From Pseudomonas gingeri (GTDB lineage Bacteria; Pseudomonadota; Gammaproteobacteria; Pseudomonadales; Pseudomonadaceae): a stretch of DNA of 64,000 nt. A model generated the notes under the pieces. That model was not told the DNA's origin. It did not search any database and saw only the letters and a list, made by a program, of their open reading frames with translations. The stretch covers positions 445,594-509,593 of the forward strand of contig NZ_JACAOS010000015.1 in assembly GCF_013386165.1 (NCBI RefSeq), given 5' to 3'. Position numbers and translations under genes: made by a program. Below are positions 17,609 through 27,145 of the stretch, in pieces; position 1 is the first letter of the stretch, and every line of letters begins with the position of its first letter.

Positions 17609-18460
17609 TCAACGCTTCTGGGTCAGGGCGCGGCGTTCGAACTCGACGATGCGCTGACGGTAGTGCTCGATGGTCTGGGCGGTCAGCACACTACGCTGGT
17701 CATCCTTCAGTTCGCCATTGAGCTCTTGTGACAATTTGCGAGCCGCAGCGACCATCACGTCAAATGCCTGCTTCGGATGACGCGGGCCCGGCAGGCCAAG
17801 GAAGAAACTCACCGCCGGGGTGCTGAAGTGGTCAATATCGTCGAGATCGAACACACCCGGTTTCACCGCGTTGGCCATGGAGAACAACACTTCGCCATTG
17901 CCCGCCATGCTTTCGTGACGGTGGAAAATATCCATCTCACCAAAACGCAGGCCGCTTTCCAGGATGTTCTGCAACAGCGCCGGGCCTTTGAAACCGTTGG
18001 TGTCGCGACTGATCACACTGATCACCAGCACTTCTTCCGCCGCTGGCTGTTCCTTTTCCTGACGCGCCGTCGGCTTGTTGCCTTCCTCGGGGAAGTCATT
18101 GTCGCGGCTGCTGAAGCTCGGGCCTTCATCCAGGTCCAGGTTCAGGTTCAAATCGCCCTGGCTCGGCTCGCCACCACGCTTGCCGCGCTTGGACGGTTTT
18201 TCCCGACCTTCACGCGCAGGCATGCTGATGGACGGCAAATCATGCTCGTCCAGCTCAGGTTCCTTATGGGTATCCAGCACACGGGCCGGGCCCAGCAATT
18301 CGGCGCTGGTGTCCTCGTCCGGCAGGTTCGACAGACTCCGGTCCAAACGGAACTTGAGCTTGCCCTTGCCACCGCGCATCCGGCGCCAGCCATCGAAAAG
18401 AATACCGGCAATCACTATGATGCCGATGACGATCAGCCACTCGCGCAGACCGATTTCCAT
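17609..18460 (-). CDS. zipA: Cell division protein ZipA
   Basis: 283 residues. One N-terminal membrane segment ([20 protein letters not shown]), a charged linker rich in Pro, Glu and Lys (~residues 30-140) and a C-terminal ZipA domain ([20 protein letters not shown] to the end) that binds the FtsZ C-terminal tail. It anchors the Z-ring to the inner membrane. Short relative to E. coli ZipA (328), in the linker. It sits between smc and ligA, all in one direction; a 262-base gap with a weak hairpin at 18497-18515 separates it from smc. Confidence 0.96.
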   Translation of the reverse strand: MEIGLREWLIVIGIIVIAGILFDGWRRMRGGKGKLKFRLDRSLSNLPDEDTSAELLGPARVLDTHKEPELDEHDLPSISMPAREGREKPSKRGKRGGEPSQGDLNLNLDLDEGPSFSSRDNDFPEEGNKPTARQEKEQPAAEEVLVISVISRDTNGFKGPALLQNILESGLRFGEMDIFHRHESMAGNGEVLFSMANAVKPGVFDLDDIDHFSTPAVSFFLGLPGPRHPKQAFDVMVAAARKLSQELNGELKDDQRSVLTAQTIEHYRQRIVEFERRALTQKR

Positions 18461-18722
18461 GTAATCCCGTGCCTCTAAATAAATGGTTCTATGAAGAAAG
18501 GGCTGAAAACCCTTTAAAGCGTGGCGCCAACTCTATGTTCTGACAGGCATTTTTTTCCACGCACAAGAAAACTTGACATTAAATTAACACGACCCAAGAA
18601 AACTTTACACCGTCTGTCGTACAGGCTTGCATTTATAAGTCCCCAAGGATGAGTGCTAGTTCCCACAACGCCCAAGGAAATCCCCTCACGGCCCGAATAT
18701 CTTTGCCTCAGCGGCGGACAAC

Positions 18723-21700
18723 TCAGGCATCCACCAAGGCCATGGCCTCCTCCACATCCACCGCCACCAGACGTGAGCAACCCGGCTCATGCATGGTCAC
18801 CCCCATCAGTTGATCGGCCATTTCCATGGCGATCTTGTTGTGGGTGATATAGATGAACTGCACCGTTTGTGACATCTCTTTGACAAGCCGGGCATACCGT
18901 CCAACGTTAGCGTCATCCAGCGGTGCGTCAACTTCGTCGAGCATACAAAACGGTGCCGGATTCAATTTGAAGATGGCAAACACCAGGGCCAGGGCAGTGA
19001 GGGCCTTTTCGCCACCGGAGAGCAAATGGATGGTGCTGTTCTTCTTACCCGGGGGCCGCGCCATGATGGTGACCCCGGTATCGAGCAAATCATCGCCGGT
19101 GAGTTCCAGGTAAGCGCTGCCGCCACCGAACACTTTTGGAAACAAAGCTTGTATCCCGGCGTTGATCTGATCGAAGGTGTCCTTGAAGCGATTACGGGTT
19201 TCCTTGTCGATCTTGCGAATAACGTTTTCCAGGGTATCGAGGGCTTCCACCAGGTCGGCGTTCTGGGCATCCAGGTAACGTTTGCGCTCGGATTGCTGCT
19301 GGTATTCGTCGATGGCCGCGAGGTTGATCGCGCCCAGGCGCTGGATGCGTGCGGCGATGCGCTCGAGTTCTTCCTCGGCTTCCTTCTCGCTGGCCTCGGC
19401 GGTCAAGGTGGCGAGCACGCCGTGGAGGTCGTAGCCGTCTTCCAGCAACTGGTCCTGCAAGGTCTTGCGGCGGACGTTGAGCGCCTGCCATTCCATCCGC
19501 TGCTGTTCGAGCTGGCCACGGATCAGTTGTGACTGTTGTTCGGCCTGGCTGCGGCGCTTTTCGGCATCACGCAGTTCGCGGTCGGCGTCTTCCAGGGCGA
19601 TCTGTGCGGTCTTGAGTTCGACATCGACGCTCAGGCGTTTGTCGAGCAACTCTTCGAGCTTGAGGCGCAGCTCTTCCAGCGGCGCCTCGCCCTCTTCCAG
19701 GTTCAGGCCCAGTTGCTCGCGTTTTTCGCTCAGGCGCTCGGACTGCAGCTCCAGGCGCTCAAGGGCCTGACGGGTGGAGTCGTGCTGGGCCTTGAGGGAG
19801 CCAAGACGCACCGCCAGTTGATGGGCATGGTCCTTGTGCTGGCGGGCTTCCTGGCGAACCCGGTCGAGGCGCTCGCGCAGACTGTCGCGCTGGGCCAGCA
19901 GCAACTCACGTTGCTCGGTATCGAGGGCCATGGTGTCGAGGGCTTCCTGCAATTGCAGGCGCGCCTCACCGACTTCTTCGTGTTCTTGTGCGCGCTGCTC
20001 GCCCAGTTCACCCTGCTCTTCATCCAGACGGGTACGGCGTAACTGCAACTGCTCGGCCTTGGCCTTGCTGGCGGACAGCTTGGCCTTGAGCTCACCTTGC
20101 TGGCGGGCTTCATCCTGCAGCAGACGGCGCAGGTGTTCGCGCCCGGTTTCCTGTTGACGCTGGGTGGCGCGCAGGGTTTGCAAACGGGTTTCCAGGCTGG
20201 CCAGGGTTTCTTCGCGCTCTTCACGCTCCTGGCCCAGGCGCTGGATTTCCTGGCCGCGAGCCAGCACGCCACTCTCGGCCTCGCTGGCCCGACGCACCCG
20301 CAGGAAATGCCGACCGACCCAGAAGCCGTCGCGGCTGATCAGGCTTTCCCCGGCCGCCAACTGGCCACGCAGGGACAAGGCCTGCTCCAGGCTTTCGACC
20401 GGTTTGACCTGCCCCAGCCACGGCGACAGATCGATCTGCGCCTCGACCTTCTCCAGCAGGCTGCCCGGCACCCGGGCACCGTCGGCCGCCGGGCTGAGCA
20501 GGCGCAGGTCGCCCTGCTGGAAACCGCCCAGGTCGAGGCCGGCGAAATCATCCACGAGTACGGCCTGGAGGTCGGCGCCGAGCACGGTTTCCACCGCCAG
20601 CTCCCAACCCGCCTCGACCTTCAAACCTTCGGCCAGACGCGGATGCTGCGCCAGTTGCTGTTCACGCAGCCACTCGGCCGTGCCGGTGCCCGGATCGAGC
20701 GCCGCCTGCTGCAAGGCTTCCAGGGAGGCCAGGCGGCCGTTGAGGCGCTGCAAGTCGCCCTGGGCCTGTTGCTGGTCTTGCATGGCCTGCTGCAAATCCT
20801 GGCGCAGTTGCTCCAGGCGCTCGACCTGCCCTTCTTCGCTGGCCTGCAAGTCTTCCAGGGTCTGCTCGCTCTCGGCCAACTGCTCGCTGAGTTCGAGGAT
20901 CGCCGCGTCTTCCGGGTCCGCGGACAGCAAGGCACGCTCTTCGGCCAGACGGCGCTGGCGCTCGGCCAGACGCTCCATGCTGGTTTCCAACTGCTGGATA
21001 CGCGACTGCTGGACTTCGGCCTGACGCTGCGGCTCGGCGGAGCTCAGGTTGAAGTTGTCCCACTGCTCCTGCCAGCCGTGCATGGTGGTTTCCGATTCTT
21101 CCAGCGCGGCGGCGGCTTCTTCGGCGGCGGCGCTGGTCAGCTCCTGCTCGGGTTCGAGCATGGCCAACTCTTCCCCGAGGGTCGCCAGCAAGGTGCGGTC
21201 GTGCCCCAGGTGCGATTCGGTTTCCAGGCGGGCGCGCTCGGCTTCACGCAGGTCGTCCTGCAACTGGCGCAGACGCTGTTGGCCGTGCTGGATGCTCTGT
21301 TCGACCCGGGCGATATCGCCGCCGACCGAATAGAAACGCCCTTGCACCAGATTGAAGCGCTCGGACAGCTCATGGTGCCCGTCACGCAGGCGCTCGATGC
21401 TCGCATCGGCGTTGCGCTGCTCGGCCACCAGGGCTTCGAAGCTGATTTCCTGGTTGCCGATAATCGCTTCGCGCTGGCCGACCTGTTCGTTCAAGGCCTG
21501 CCAGCGCAGGGCCGACAGCTGGGCCTTGAGCTGACGCTCCTCGCCCTTGTATTCCTGGTATTTCTCGGCTGCCTGGGCCTGACGGTGCAGGCGTTCGAGT
21601 TGACGCTCCAGCTCTTCACGCAGGTCGGTCAGGCGCGCCAGGTTTTCATGGGTGCGACGAATGCGGTTTTCGGTCTCGCGACGGCGCTCCTTGTACTTGG

Positions 21701-22211
21701 AGATGCCCGCCGCTTCTTCGATGAAGTTGCGCAGGTCCTCGGGCTTGGCCTCGATCAGCTTGGAGATCATCCCCTGTTCGATGATCGAGTAGCTGCGCGG
21801 GCCGAGGCCGGTACCGAGGAAGATATCGGTAATGTCCCGGCGCCGGCATTTGGTGCCGTTGAGGAAGTAGCTGTTCTGGCTGTCGCGGGTGACCTTGCGG
21901 CGGATGGAGATTTCCGCGTAGGCGGCGTACTCGCCGATCAGGGTCCCGTCGGAGTTGTCGAACACCAGTTCGATGCTCGCCTGGCTCACCGGCTTGCGGC
22001 TGGTGGAGCCGTTGAAGATGACGTCGGTCATCGACTCGCCGCGCAGGTTCTTCGCCGAGCTCTCGCCCATCACCCAACGGACGGCGTCGATGATGTTCGA
22101 CTTGCCGCAACCGTTGGGACCGACCACCGCCGCCATGTTACTGGGGAAGTTCACCGTGGTTGGGTCGACGAAGGATTTGAACCCCGCCAACTTGATGCAC
22201 TTGAGCCGCAC
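18723..22211 (-). CDS. smc: Chromosome partition protein SMC
   Basis: 1162 residues, GTG start at 22211, two bases after the GntR stop. The N-terminal head has the Walker A motif VVGPNGCGKSNIIDAVRWVM. Long heptad-rich coiled coils (about residues 170-500 and 670-980) flank a hinge near residues 510-660. The C-terminal head has the signature LLSGGEKALTALALVFAIF and Walker B FCMLDEVDAPLDDANVG. It is the ATPase of the SMC-ScpAB condensin that organises and separates chromosomes. ScpA and ScpB are not in this window. The gene order GntR-smc-zipA-ligA is conserved in Pseudomonas. Confidence 0.97.
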   Translation of the reverse strand: MRLKCIKLAGFKSFVDPTTVNFPSNMAAVVGPNGCGKSNIIDAVRWVMGESSAKNLRGESMTDVIFNGSTSRKPVSQASIELVFDNSDGTLIGEYAAYAEISIRRKVTRDSQNSYFLNGTKCRRRDITDIFLGTGLGPRSYSIIEQGMISKLIEAKPEDLRNFIEEAAGISKYKERRRETENRIRRTHENLARLTDLREELERQLERLHRQAQAAEKYQEYKGEERQLKAQLSALRWQALNEQVGQREAIIGNQEISFEALVAEQRNADASIERLRDGHHELSERFNLVQGRFYSVGGDIARVEQSIQHGQQRLRQLQDDLREAERARLETESHLGHDRTLLATLGEELAMLEPEQELTSAAAEEAAAALEESETTMHGWQEQWDNFNLSSAEPQRQAEVQQSRIQQLETSMERLAERQRRLAEERALLSADPEDAAILELSEQLAESEQTLEDLQASEEGQVERLEQLRQDLQQAMQDQQQAQGDLQRLNGRLASLEALQQAALDPGTGTAEWLREQQLAQHPRLAEGLKVEAGWELAVETVLGADLQAVLVDDFAGLDLGGFQQGDLRLLSPAADGARVPGSLLEKVEAQIDLSPWLGQVKPVESLEQALSLRGQLAAGESLISRDGFWVGRHFLRVRRASEAESGVLARGQEIQRLGQEREEREETLASLETRLQTLRATQRQQETGREHLRRLLQDEARQQGELKAKLSASKAKAEQLQLRRTRLDEEQGELGEQRAQEHEEVGEARLQLQEALDTMALDTEQRELLLAQRDSLRERLDRVRQEARQHKDHAHQLAVRLGSLKAQHDSTRQALERLELQSERLSEKREQLGLNLEEGEAPLEELRLKLEELLDKRLSVDVELKTAQIALEDADRELRDAEKRRSQAEQQSQLIRGQLEQQRMEWQALNVRRKTLQDQLLEDGYDLHGVLATLTAEASEKEAEEELERIAARIQRLGAINLAAIDEYQQQSERKRYLDAQNADLVEALDTLENVIRKIDKETRNRFKDTFDQINAGIQALFPKVFGGGSAYLELTGDDLLDTGVTIMARPPGKKNSTIHLLSGGEKALTALALVFAIFKLNPAPFCMLDEVDAPLDDANVGRYARLVKEMSQTVQFIYITHNKIAMEMADQLMGVTMHEPGCSRLVAVDVEEAMALVDA

Positions 22212-22213
22212 GC

Positions 22214-22873
22214 TTAGTCGACCGCCAGGGCAGACAGGACGATGTCGCAGCTACGCTGGGCGTAGTTGGCCAGGACCGTGCGGATCAGCGCCAGGTCGCG
22301 GGCCATGACGGCAGCCAGCAATTGCGAGAACAGGTTCAGGTACTCGCTCATTTCCGCCTTGCGCCGCTCCAGCGCCAGGTAATAGGCACGACTCATGGCC
22401 GGTTGCAGGTTCTCGACGGTTTCCTGCAGGTACGGGTTGTCGGCAAACGGAAAGGCCGCGCGCATCACGTTGAAGCTGTCTTCGACGAAGGTACGGATAT
22501 CCTCGTGCGCAAAGCTGGCGCTCAGGCGCTGCTGCAATTGCAGGAACGGCGCGAGGTCGGCCTGCTCCTTCCAGCGTTGCGCCACGGCATTGCCCAGCAG
22601 GATGTACAACTCGCTCATCAGGGTGCACAGGCTCTGTACCTTGTGCGCGGTGAGCTCGGTGACATGGGCACCGCGCCTGGGCAGGATAGCGATCAGATGG
22701 CGGCGCTCGAGAATCAGCAGCGCTTCGCGTACGGAGCCACGGCTGACATTGAGCGCTAACGTGACCTTCTGTTCCTGGATGCGCTCTCCGGGTTTGAGAT
22801 CGCCGCGAATGATGCGTTCGGCGAGGTGGTGAGCAATTTGCTCGGCGAGGCTGTCCGGCGCCTTGAACGTCAT
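22214..22873 (-). CDS. GntR/FadR-type regulator with FCD domain, next to xdh genes
   Basis: 219 residues. N-terminal winged helix (IIRGDLKPGERIQEQKVTLA, then LNVSRGSVREALLILERRHL) and a C-terminal all-helical FCD ligand domain (~residues 85-215). It is divergent from xdhA with a 256-base spacer, so it is a good candidate regulator of xanthine dehydrogenase. It also lies directly upstream of smc in the same direction (two-base gap), which places a regulator of nitrogen use and smc on one transcript. The effector is not known; a purine intermediate is an inference. Confidence 0.92.
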   Translation of the reverse strand: MTFKAPDSLAEQIAHHLAERIIRGDLKPGERIQEQKVTLALNVSRGSVREALLILERRHLIAILPRRGAHVTELTAHKVQSLCTLMSELYILLGNAVAQRWKEQADLAPFLQLQQRLSASFAHEDIRTFVEDSFNVMRAAFPFADNPYLQETVENLQPAMSRAYYLALERRKAEMSEYLNLFSQLLAAVMARDLALIRTVLANYAQRSCDIVLSALAVD

Positions 22874-23035
22874 GGTTTTCCTTCAAAATCTTCGATCAGT
22901 GCAAGCGGCGCAGTGTAGCGCACTTGATACCCGCTGGCGCAGGGCTGCCGGTGGGGAATTTGGCACGAATCCAGCAATTATTTCAGCAGCTAGACTGGGA
23001 GAAAGCGCTCTGCGCTTTCAATCGCGAGATTTTCC

Positions 23036-23049
23036 TGACCCTTGGGTCA
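23036..23049. promoter_or_regulatory. Candidate operator in the GntR-xdhA spacer
   Basis: TGACCC-TT-GGGTCA is a perfect 6-bp palindrome with a two-base centre. It ends eight bases before the -35 of the xdhA promoter candidate. A further TTGACC...GGTCAA pair is embedded in the promoter itself. It is a plausible site for the divergent FCD regulator. Confidence 0.45.
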
Positions 23050-23057
23050 GATATTTG

Positions 23058-23086
23058 TTGACCAAAAAGTCAGATATCACTAGATT
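23058..23086 (+). promoter_or_regulatory. Sigma70-type promoter of xdhA
   Basis: TTGACC (23058-23063), a 17-base spacer and TAGATT (23081-23086). A start near 23093 would give a leader of about 37 bases before the GTG start of xdhA. Confidence 0.5.
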
Positions 23087-23129
23087 CTGCTCATCGGTCA
23101 ACAACAATAATGAGTCTGCGAGGCCTTCC

Positions 23130-24584
23130 GTGATCCAGTTTTTACTCAACCAGGAACTCCGTCGTGAGCACGCCCTGGACCCGAATCTGACGGTACTCGA
23201 GTATTTGCGCGAGCACTTGGGCAAACCCGGTACCAAGGAAGGCTGCGCCAGCGGCGACTGCGGCGCCTGCACCGTGGTGGTCGGCGAGTTGCACTGTGAT
23301 GATTCGGGCCAGGATCAGATCCGCTACCGCAGCCTCAATTCCTGCCTGACCTTTGTCTCGTCGCTGCACGGCAAGCAACTGATCAGCGTTGAAGACCTCA
23401 AGCATCAGGGCCAGCTGCACAGCGTGCAACAAGCCATGGTCGACTGCCATGGCTCGCAGTGCGGTTTCTGTACGCCAGGCTTTGTGATGTCGTTGTTCGC
23501 CCTGCAAAAGAACAGCGCTGCACCGGACAGCCACAAGGCCCATGAAGCCCTGGCCGGCAACCTCTGCCGCTGCACCGGCTACCGGCCGATCCTGGCCGCC
23601 GCCGAGCGCGCCTGCTGTAACAAGCCGGTCGACCAGTTCGATGCCCGCGAAGCCGAAACCATCGCCCGCCTCAAAGCCATTGCGCCGAGCGAAACCGCGG
23701 AACTGAACAGCGGCGACAAACGCTGCCTGGTGCCTTTGACCGTGGCCGACCTGGCCGCGCTCTACGATTCCTATCCGCAAGCCCGGCTGCTGGCCGGTGG
23801 CACCGACCTGGCCCTGGAAGTCACCCAGTTCCACCGCACCTTGCCGGTGATGATCTATGTCGGCAACGTGGCCGAACTCAAGCGCATCGAGACCTTCGAC
23901 GATCACCTGGAAATCGGCGCGGCCACCCCGCTCTCCGATTGTTATGGAGCCCTCAAGGCCGAGTACCCGGACTTCGGCGAACTGCTGCAACGCTTCGCCT
24001 CGCTGCAGATCCGCAACCAGGGCACCCTCGGCGGCAATATCGGCAACGCCTCGCCCATCGGCGACACGCCGCCGCTGCTGATCGCGCTGGACGCACAGCT
24101 GCGCCTGCGCAAGGGCGACAGCACCCGCACCCTGGCGCTGGAGGACTATTTCATCGATTACCGGGTCACTGCCCGCCAGGACTGCGAGTTTATCGAAAGC
24201 ATCATAGTGCCCCGGGCCAATCCCGCGTGGCAGTTCCGCGCCTACAAGGTGTCCAAGCGCCTGGACGACGATATCTCGGCGGTCTGTGCGGCCTTCAACC
24301 TGCGCCTCGAAAACGGTGTTGTTGCCGAGGCACGGATTGCTTTCGGCGGTATGGCGGCGATTCCCAAACGGGCCAGGAACTGCGAACACGCACTGGTCGG
24401 CAAACCCTGGAACCAGGACAGCCTGGAGCGTGCCTGCGCGGCGCTGGGCGATGATTTCACCCCGCTGTCGGACTTCCGCGCCAGCAAGGAATATCGCCTG
24501 CTCAGTGCCCGCAACCTGTTGCGCAAGTACTTCATCGAGCTGCAAACACCGCACATCGAGACTCGGGTGACCGCTTATGTCTAA
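23130..24584 (+). CDS. xdhA: Xanthine dehydrogenase small subunit (2Fe-2S and FAD)
   Basis: 484 residues from a GTG at 23130 with GCGAGG upstream; the in-frame ORF reaches back to 22863 but would run through the promoter. The enzyme oxidises hypoxanthine and xanthine to urate. Eight cysteines bind two [2Fe-2S] clusters: C39, C44, C47 (CASGDCGACTVV), C72, C111 and C114 (CGFCTPG), C146 and C148 (NLCRCTGYRP). An FAD-binding domain follows (PQARLLAGGTDLALEVTQFH, NQGTLGGNIGNASPIGD) and a CO-dehydrogenase-like C-terminal domain ends the protein. The stop overlaps the xdhB start by eight bases. The order xdhA-xdhB-xdhC-guaD is as in other pseudomonads. Confidence 0.96.
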   Translation: MIQFLLNQELRREHALDPNLTVLEYLREHLGKPGTKEGCASGDCGACTVVVGELHCDDSGQDQIRYRSLNSCLTFVSSLHGKQLISVEDLKHQGQLHSVQQAMVDCHGSQCGFCTPGFVMSLFALQKNSAAPDSHKAHEALAGNLCRCTGYRPILAAAERACCNKPVDQFDAREAETIARLKAIAPSETAELNSGDKRCLVPLTVADLAALYDSYPQARLLAGGTDLALEVTQFHRTLPVMIYVGNVAELKRIETFDDHLEIGAATPLSDCYGALKAEYPDFGELLQRFASLQIRNQGTLGGNIGNASPIGDTPPLLIALDAQLRLRKGDSTRTLALEDYFIDYRVTARQDCEFIESIIVPRANPAWQFRAYKVSKRLDDDISAVCAAFNLRLENGVVAEARIAFGGMAAIPKRARNCEHALVGKPWNQDSLERACAALGDDFTPLSDFRASKEYRLLSARNLLRKYFIELQTPHIETRVTAYV

Positions 24585-26976
24585 CCCTCACGCCGTGGAA
24601 AAAACCCAGGCCGAGATGGCCGAACTGTTCGCCCGGGACCTGAGCACCGGCGTCGGCCGCAGCGTCAAGCACGACAGCGCCGACAAGCACGTGTCCGGCG
24701 AGGCGGTGTATATCGACGACCGCCTGGAGTTCCCCAACCAGTTGCACGTCTATGCCCGGATGTCCGACCGCGCCCACGCGCGCATCCTCAGCATCGACAC
24801 CGCGCCGTGCTACGCCTTCGAAGGTGTGCGCATCGCCATTACCCATGAAGACATTCCCGGCCTCAAGGACATCGGCCCGCTGCTGCCGGGCGACCCGTTG
24901 CTGGCCATCGATATCGTCGAGTTCGTCGGTCAGCCGGTGCTGGCCGTGGCCGCCCGCGACCTGGACACCGCACGCCAGGCGGCCATGGCCGCGGTTATCG
25001 AATACGAAGACCTGGAACCAGTCCTGGATGTGGTCGAGGCCCTGCGCAAACGCCATTTCGTGCTCGACAGCCATACCCACAAACGCGGTGATTCGGTCGC
25101 AGCCCTGGCCACTGCCGAACAGCGAATCCAGGGCAACCTGCATATCGGCGGGCAGGAACACTTCTACCTGGAAACCCAGATTTCCTCGGTGATGCCCACC
25201 GAAGATGGCGGGATGATTGTCTACTGCTCGACCCAGAACCCCACCGAAGTGCAGAAGCTGGTGGCCGAGGTGCTGGACGTGTCGATGAACAAGATCGTGG
25301 TCGACATGCGGCGCATGGGCGGCGGTTTCGGCGGCAAGGAAACCCAGGCCGCCAGTCCCGCCTGCCTGTGCGCGGTGGTCGCGCGCCTGACCGGGCAACC
25401 GACCAAGATGCGCCTGCCCCGGGTCGAAGACATGCTGATGACCGGCAAGCGCCACCCCTTCTATATCGAGTACGACGTCGGCTTCGACAGCACCGGGCGC
25501 CTGCACGGGATCAACCTGGAACTGGCGGGCAACTGCGGCTGTTCACCGGACCTCTCGGCGTCGATTGTCGACCGGGCGATGTTCCATGCCGACAATGCCT
25601 ATTACCTGGGCGACGTCACCGTCAACGGCCACCGCTGCAAGACCCACACCGCCTCCAACACTGCCTACCGTGGCTTCGGCGGACCCCAGGGCATGGTCGC
25701 CATCGAAGAGGTGATGGATAGCATCGCCCGGCACCTGGGCCTCGATCCGCTGGCAGTGCGCAAGGCCAACTATTACGGCAAGACCGAGCGCAACGTCACT
25801 CACTACTACCAGACCGTCGAGCACAATATGCTCGAGGAGATGACCGCCGAACTGGAAGCCAGCAGCCAGTACGCCGAGCGCCGGGAAACCATTCGCCGCT
25901 ACAACGCCCACAGCCCGGTGCTGAAAAAAGGCCTGGCGCTGACGCCGGTGAAATTCGGCATCTCGTTCACTGCCAGTTTCCTCAACCAGGCCGGTGCGCT
26001 GGTGCATGTCTACACCGACGGCAGCATCCATCTGAACCATGGCGGCACGGAAATGGGCCAGGGCTTGAACACCAAGGTCGCCCAGGTGGTGGCCGAAGTG
26101 TTCCAGGTGGAAATCGACCGGGTACAGATTACCGCCACCAATACCGACAAGGTGCCGAACACCTCGCCCACCGCGGCCTCCAGCGGTGCCGACCTGAATG
26201 GCAAGGCGGCGCAGAACGCCGCCGAAATCATCAAGCAGCGCTTGGTGGAATTTGCCGCGCGGCACTACAAGGTCAGTGAGGCGGACGTGGAATTCCGCAA
26301 CGGCCATGTGCGGGTACGGGATCAGATCCTGACTTTCGAGACACTGATTCAGCAGGCGTACTTCGCCCAGGTATCGTTGTCGAGTACCGGTTTCTACAAG
26401 ACGCCGAAAATCTACTACGACCGCAGCCAGGCCCGGGGTCGGCCGTTCTATTACTTCGCCTATGGCGCGGCCTGTGCCGAGGTGATCGTCGACACCCTGA
26501 CCGGCGAGTACAAGATGCTGCGCACCGACATCCTGCATGATGTCGGCGCCTCGCTGAACCCGGCCATCGATATCGGCCAGGTCGAAGGCGGCTTTGTCCA
26601 GGGCATGGGCTGGCTGACCATGGAAGAGCTGGTGTGGAACGCCAAGGGCAAGTTGATGACCAATGGCCCGGCCAGCTACAAGATCCCGGCGGTGGCCGAC
26701 ATGCCGCTGGACCTGCGGGTCAAGCTGGTGGAGAACCGCAAGAACCCGGAAGACACGGTGTTCCATTCCAAGGCCGTCGGCGAGCCGCCGTTCATGCTCG
26801 GGATCGCGGTGTGGTGCGCGCTCAAGGATGCGGTGGCGAGCCTGGCGGATTATCGGGTTCAGCCGAAGATCGATGCACCGGCGACGCCGGAGCGGGTGTT
26901 GTGGGGCTGTGAACAGATGCGTCGGGTCAAAGCGGAACAGGCGTTGGTAGCCGGCCGGGAAACGGTGTCGTCATGA
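24577..26976 (+). CDS. xdhB: Xanthine dehydrogenase molybdopterin-binding subunit
   Basis: 799 residues. It is the molybdenum-cofactor subunit of XdhAB. Recognisable points are the N-terminal domain with AVYIDDRLEFPNQLHVYARM, the cofactor-binding MRRMGGGFGGKETQA near residue 247, NTAYRGFGGPQGMVAIEE near 365, GTEMGQGLNTKVAQVVAE near 490 and KAVGEPPFMLG near 736, where the glutamate is the family's general base. It starts inside xdhA, so the two subunits are translationally coupled. A REP-containing spacer of 169 bases separates it from xdhC. Confidence 0.96.
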   Translation: MSNPHAVEKTQAEMAELFARDLSTGVGRSVKHDSADKHVSGEAVYIDDRLEFPNQLHVYARMSDRAHARILSIDTAPCYAFEGVRIAITHEDIPGLKDIGPLLPGDPLLAIDIVEFVGQPVLAVAARDLDTARQAAMAAVIEYEDLEPVLDVVEALRKRHFVLDSHTHKRGDSVAALATAEQRIQGNLHIGGQEHFYLETQISSVMPTEDGGMIVYCSTQNPTEVQKLVAEVLDVSMNKIVVDMRRMGGGFGGKETQAASPACLCAVVARLTGQPTKMRLPRVEDMLMTGKRHPFYIEYDVGFDSTGRLHGINLELAGNCGCSPDLSASIVDRAMFHADNAYYLGDVTVNGHRCKTHTASNTAYRGFGGPQGMVAIEEVMDSIARHLGLDPLAVRKANYYGKTERNVTHYYQTVEHNMLEEMTAELEASSQYAERRETIRRYNAHSPVLKKGLALTPVKFGISFTASFLNQAGALVHVYTDGSIHLNHGGTEMGQGLNTKVAQVVAEVFQVEIDRVQITATNTDKVPNTSPTAASSGADLNGKAAQNAAEIIKQRLVEFAARHYKVSEADVEFRNGHVRVRDQILTFETLIQQAYFAQVSLSSTGFYKTPKIYYDRSQARGRPFYYFAYGAACAEVIVDTLTGEYKMLRTDILHDVGASLNPAIDIGQVEGGFVQGMGWLTMEELVWNAKGKLMTNGPASYKIPAVADMPLDLRVKLVENRKNPEDTVFHSKAVGEPPFMLGIAVWCALKDAVASLADYRVQPKIDAPATPERVLWGCEQMRRVKAEQALVAGRETVSS

Positions 26977-26994
26977 CCGGGCGCTGCGCCCCCG

Positions 26995-27116
26995 GATCGC
27001 CAGCAAGCCGGCTCCCACAAGCTGCCTGCTTACCAGCCGCACCCGACACAAAACCTGATGCCTGCTCGCCGCCCGCGCACGGCACAAAACCTGTAGGAGC
27101 GAGCTTGCTCGCGATA
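26995..27116. repeat. Two REP copies of different variants in the xdhB-xdhC spacer
   Basis: Inverted copy at 26995-27020 (GATCGCCAGCAAGCCGGCTC, then CCACAAG; GAGCCGGCTTGCTGGCGAT type) and forward copy at 27091-27116 (CTGTAGGAGCGAGCTTGCTC, then GCGAT; the other type). They face each other although the cores belong to different variants, so this is a mixed pair inside a probable operon. Confidence 0.85.
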
Positions 27117-27145
27117 GCGATCGAACAGACGACACAGAGGTGTCT

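Noticed and set aside
20097..22217. 706-codon plus-strand ORF
   Set aside because: It is antisense to smc, with Leu/Gln/Gly-rich low-information sequence.
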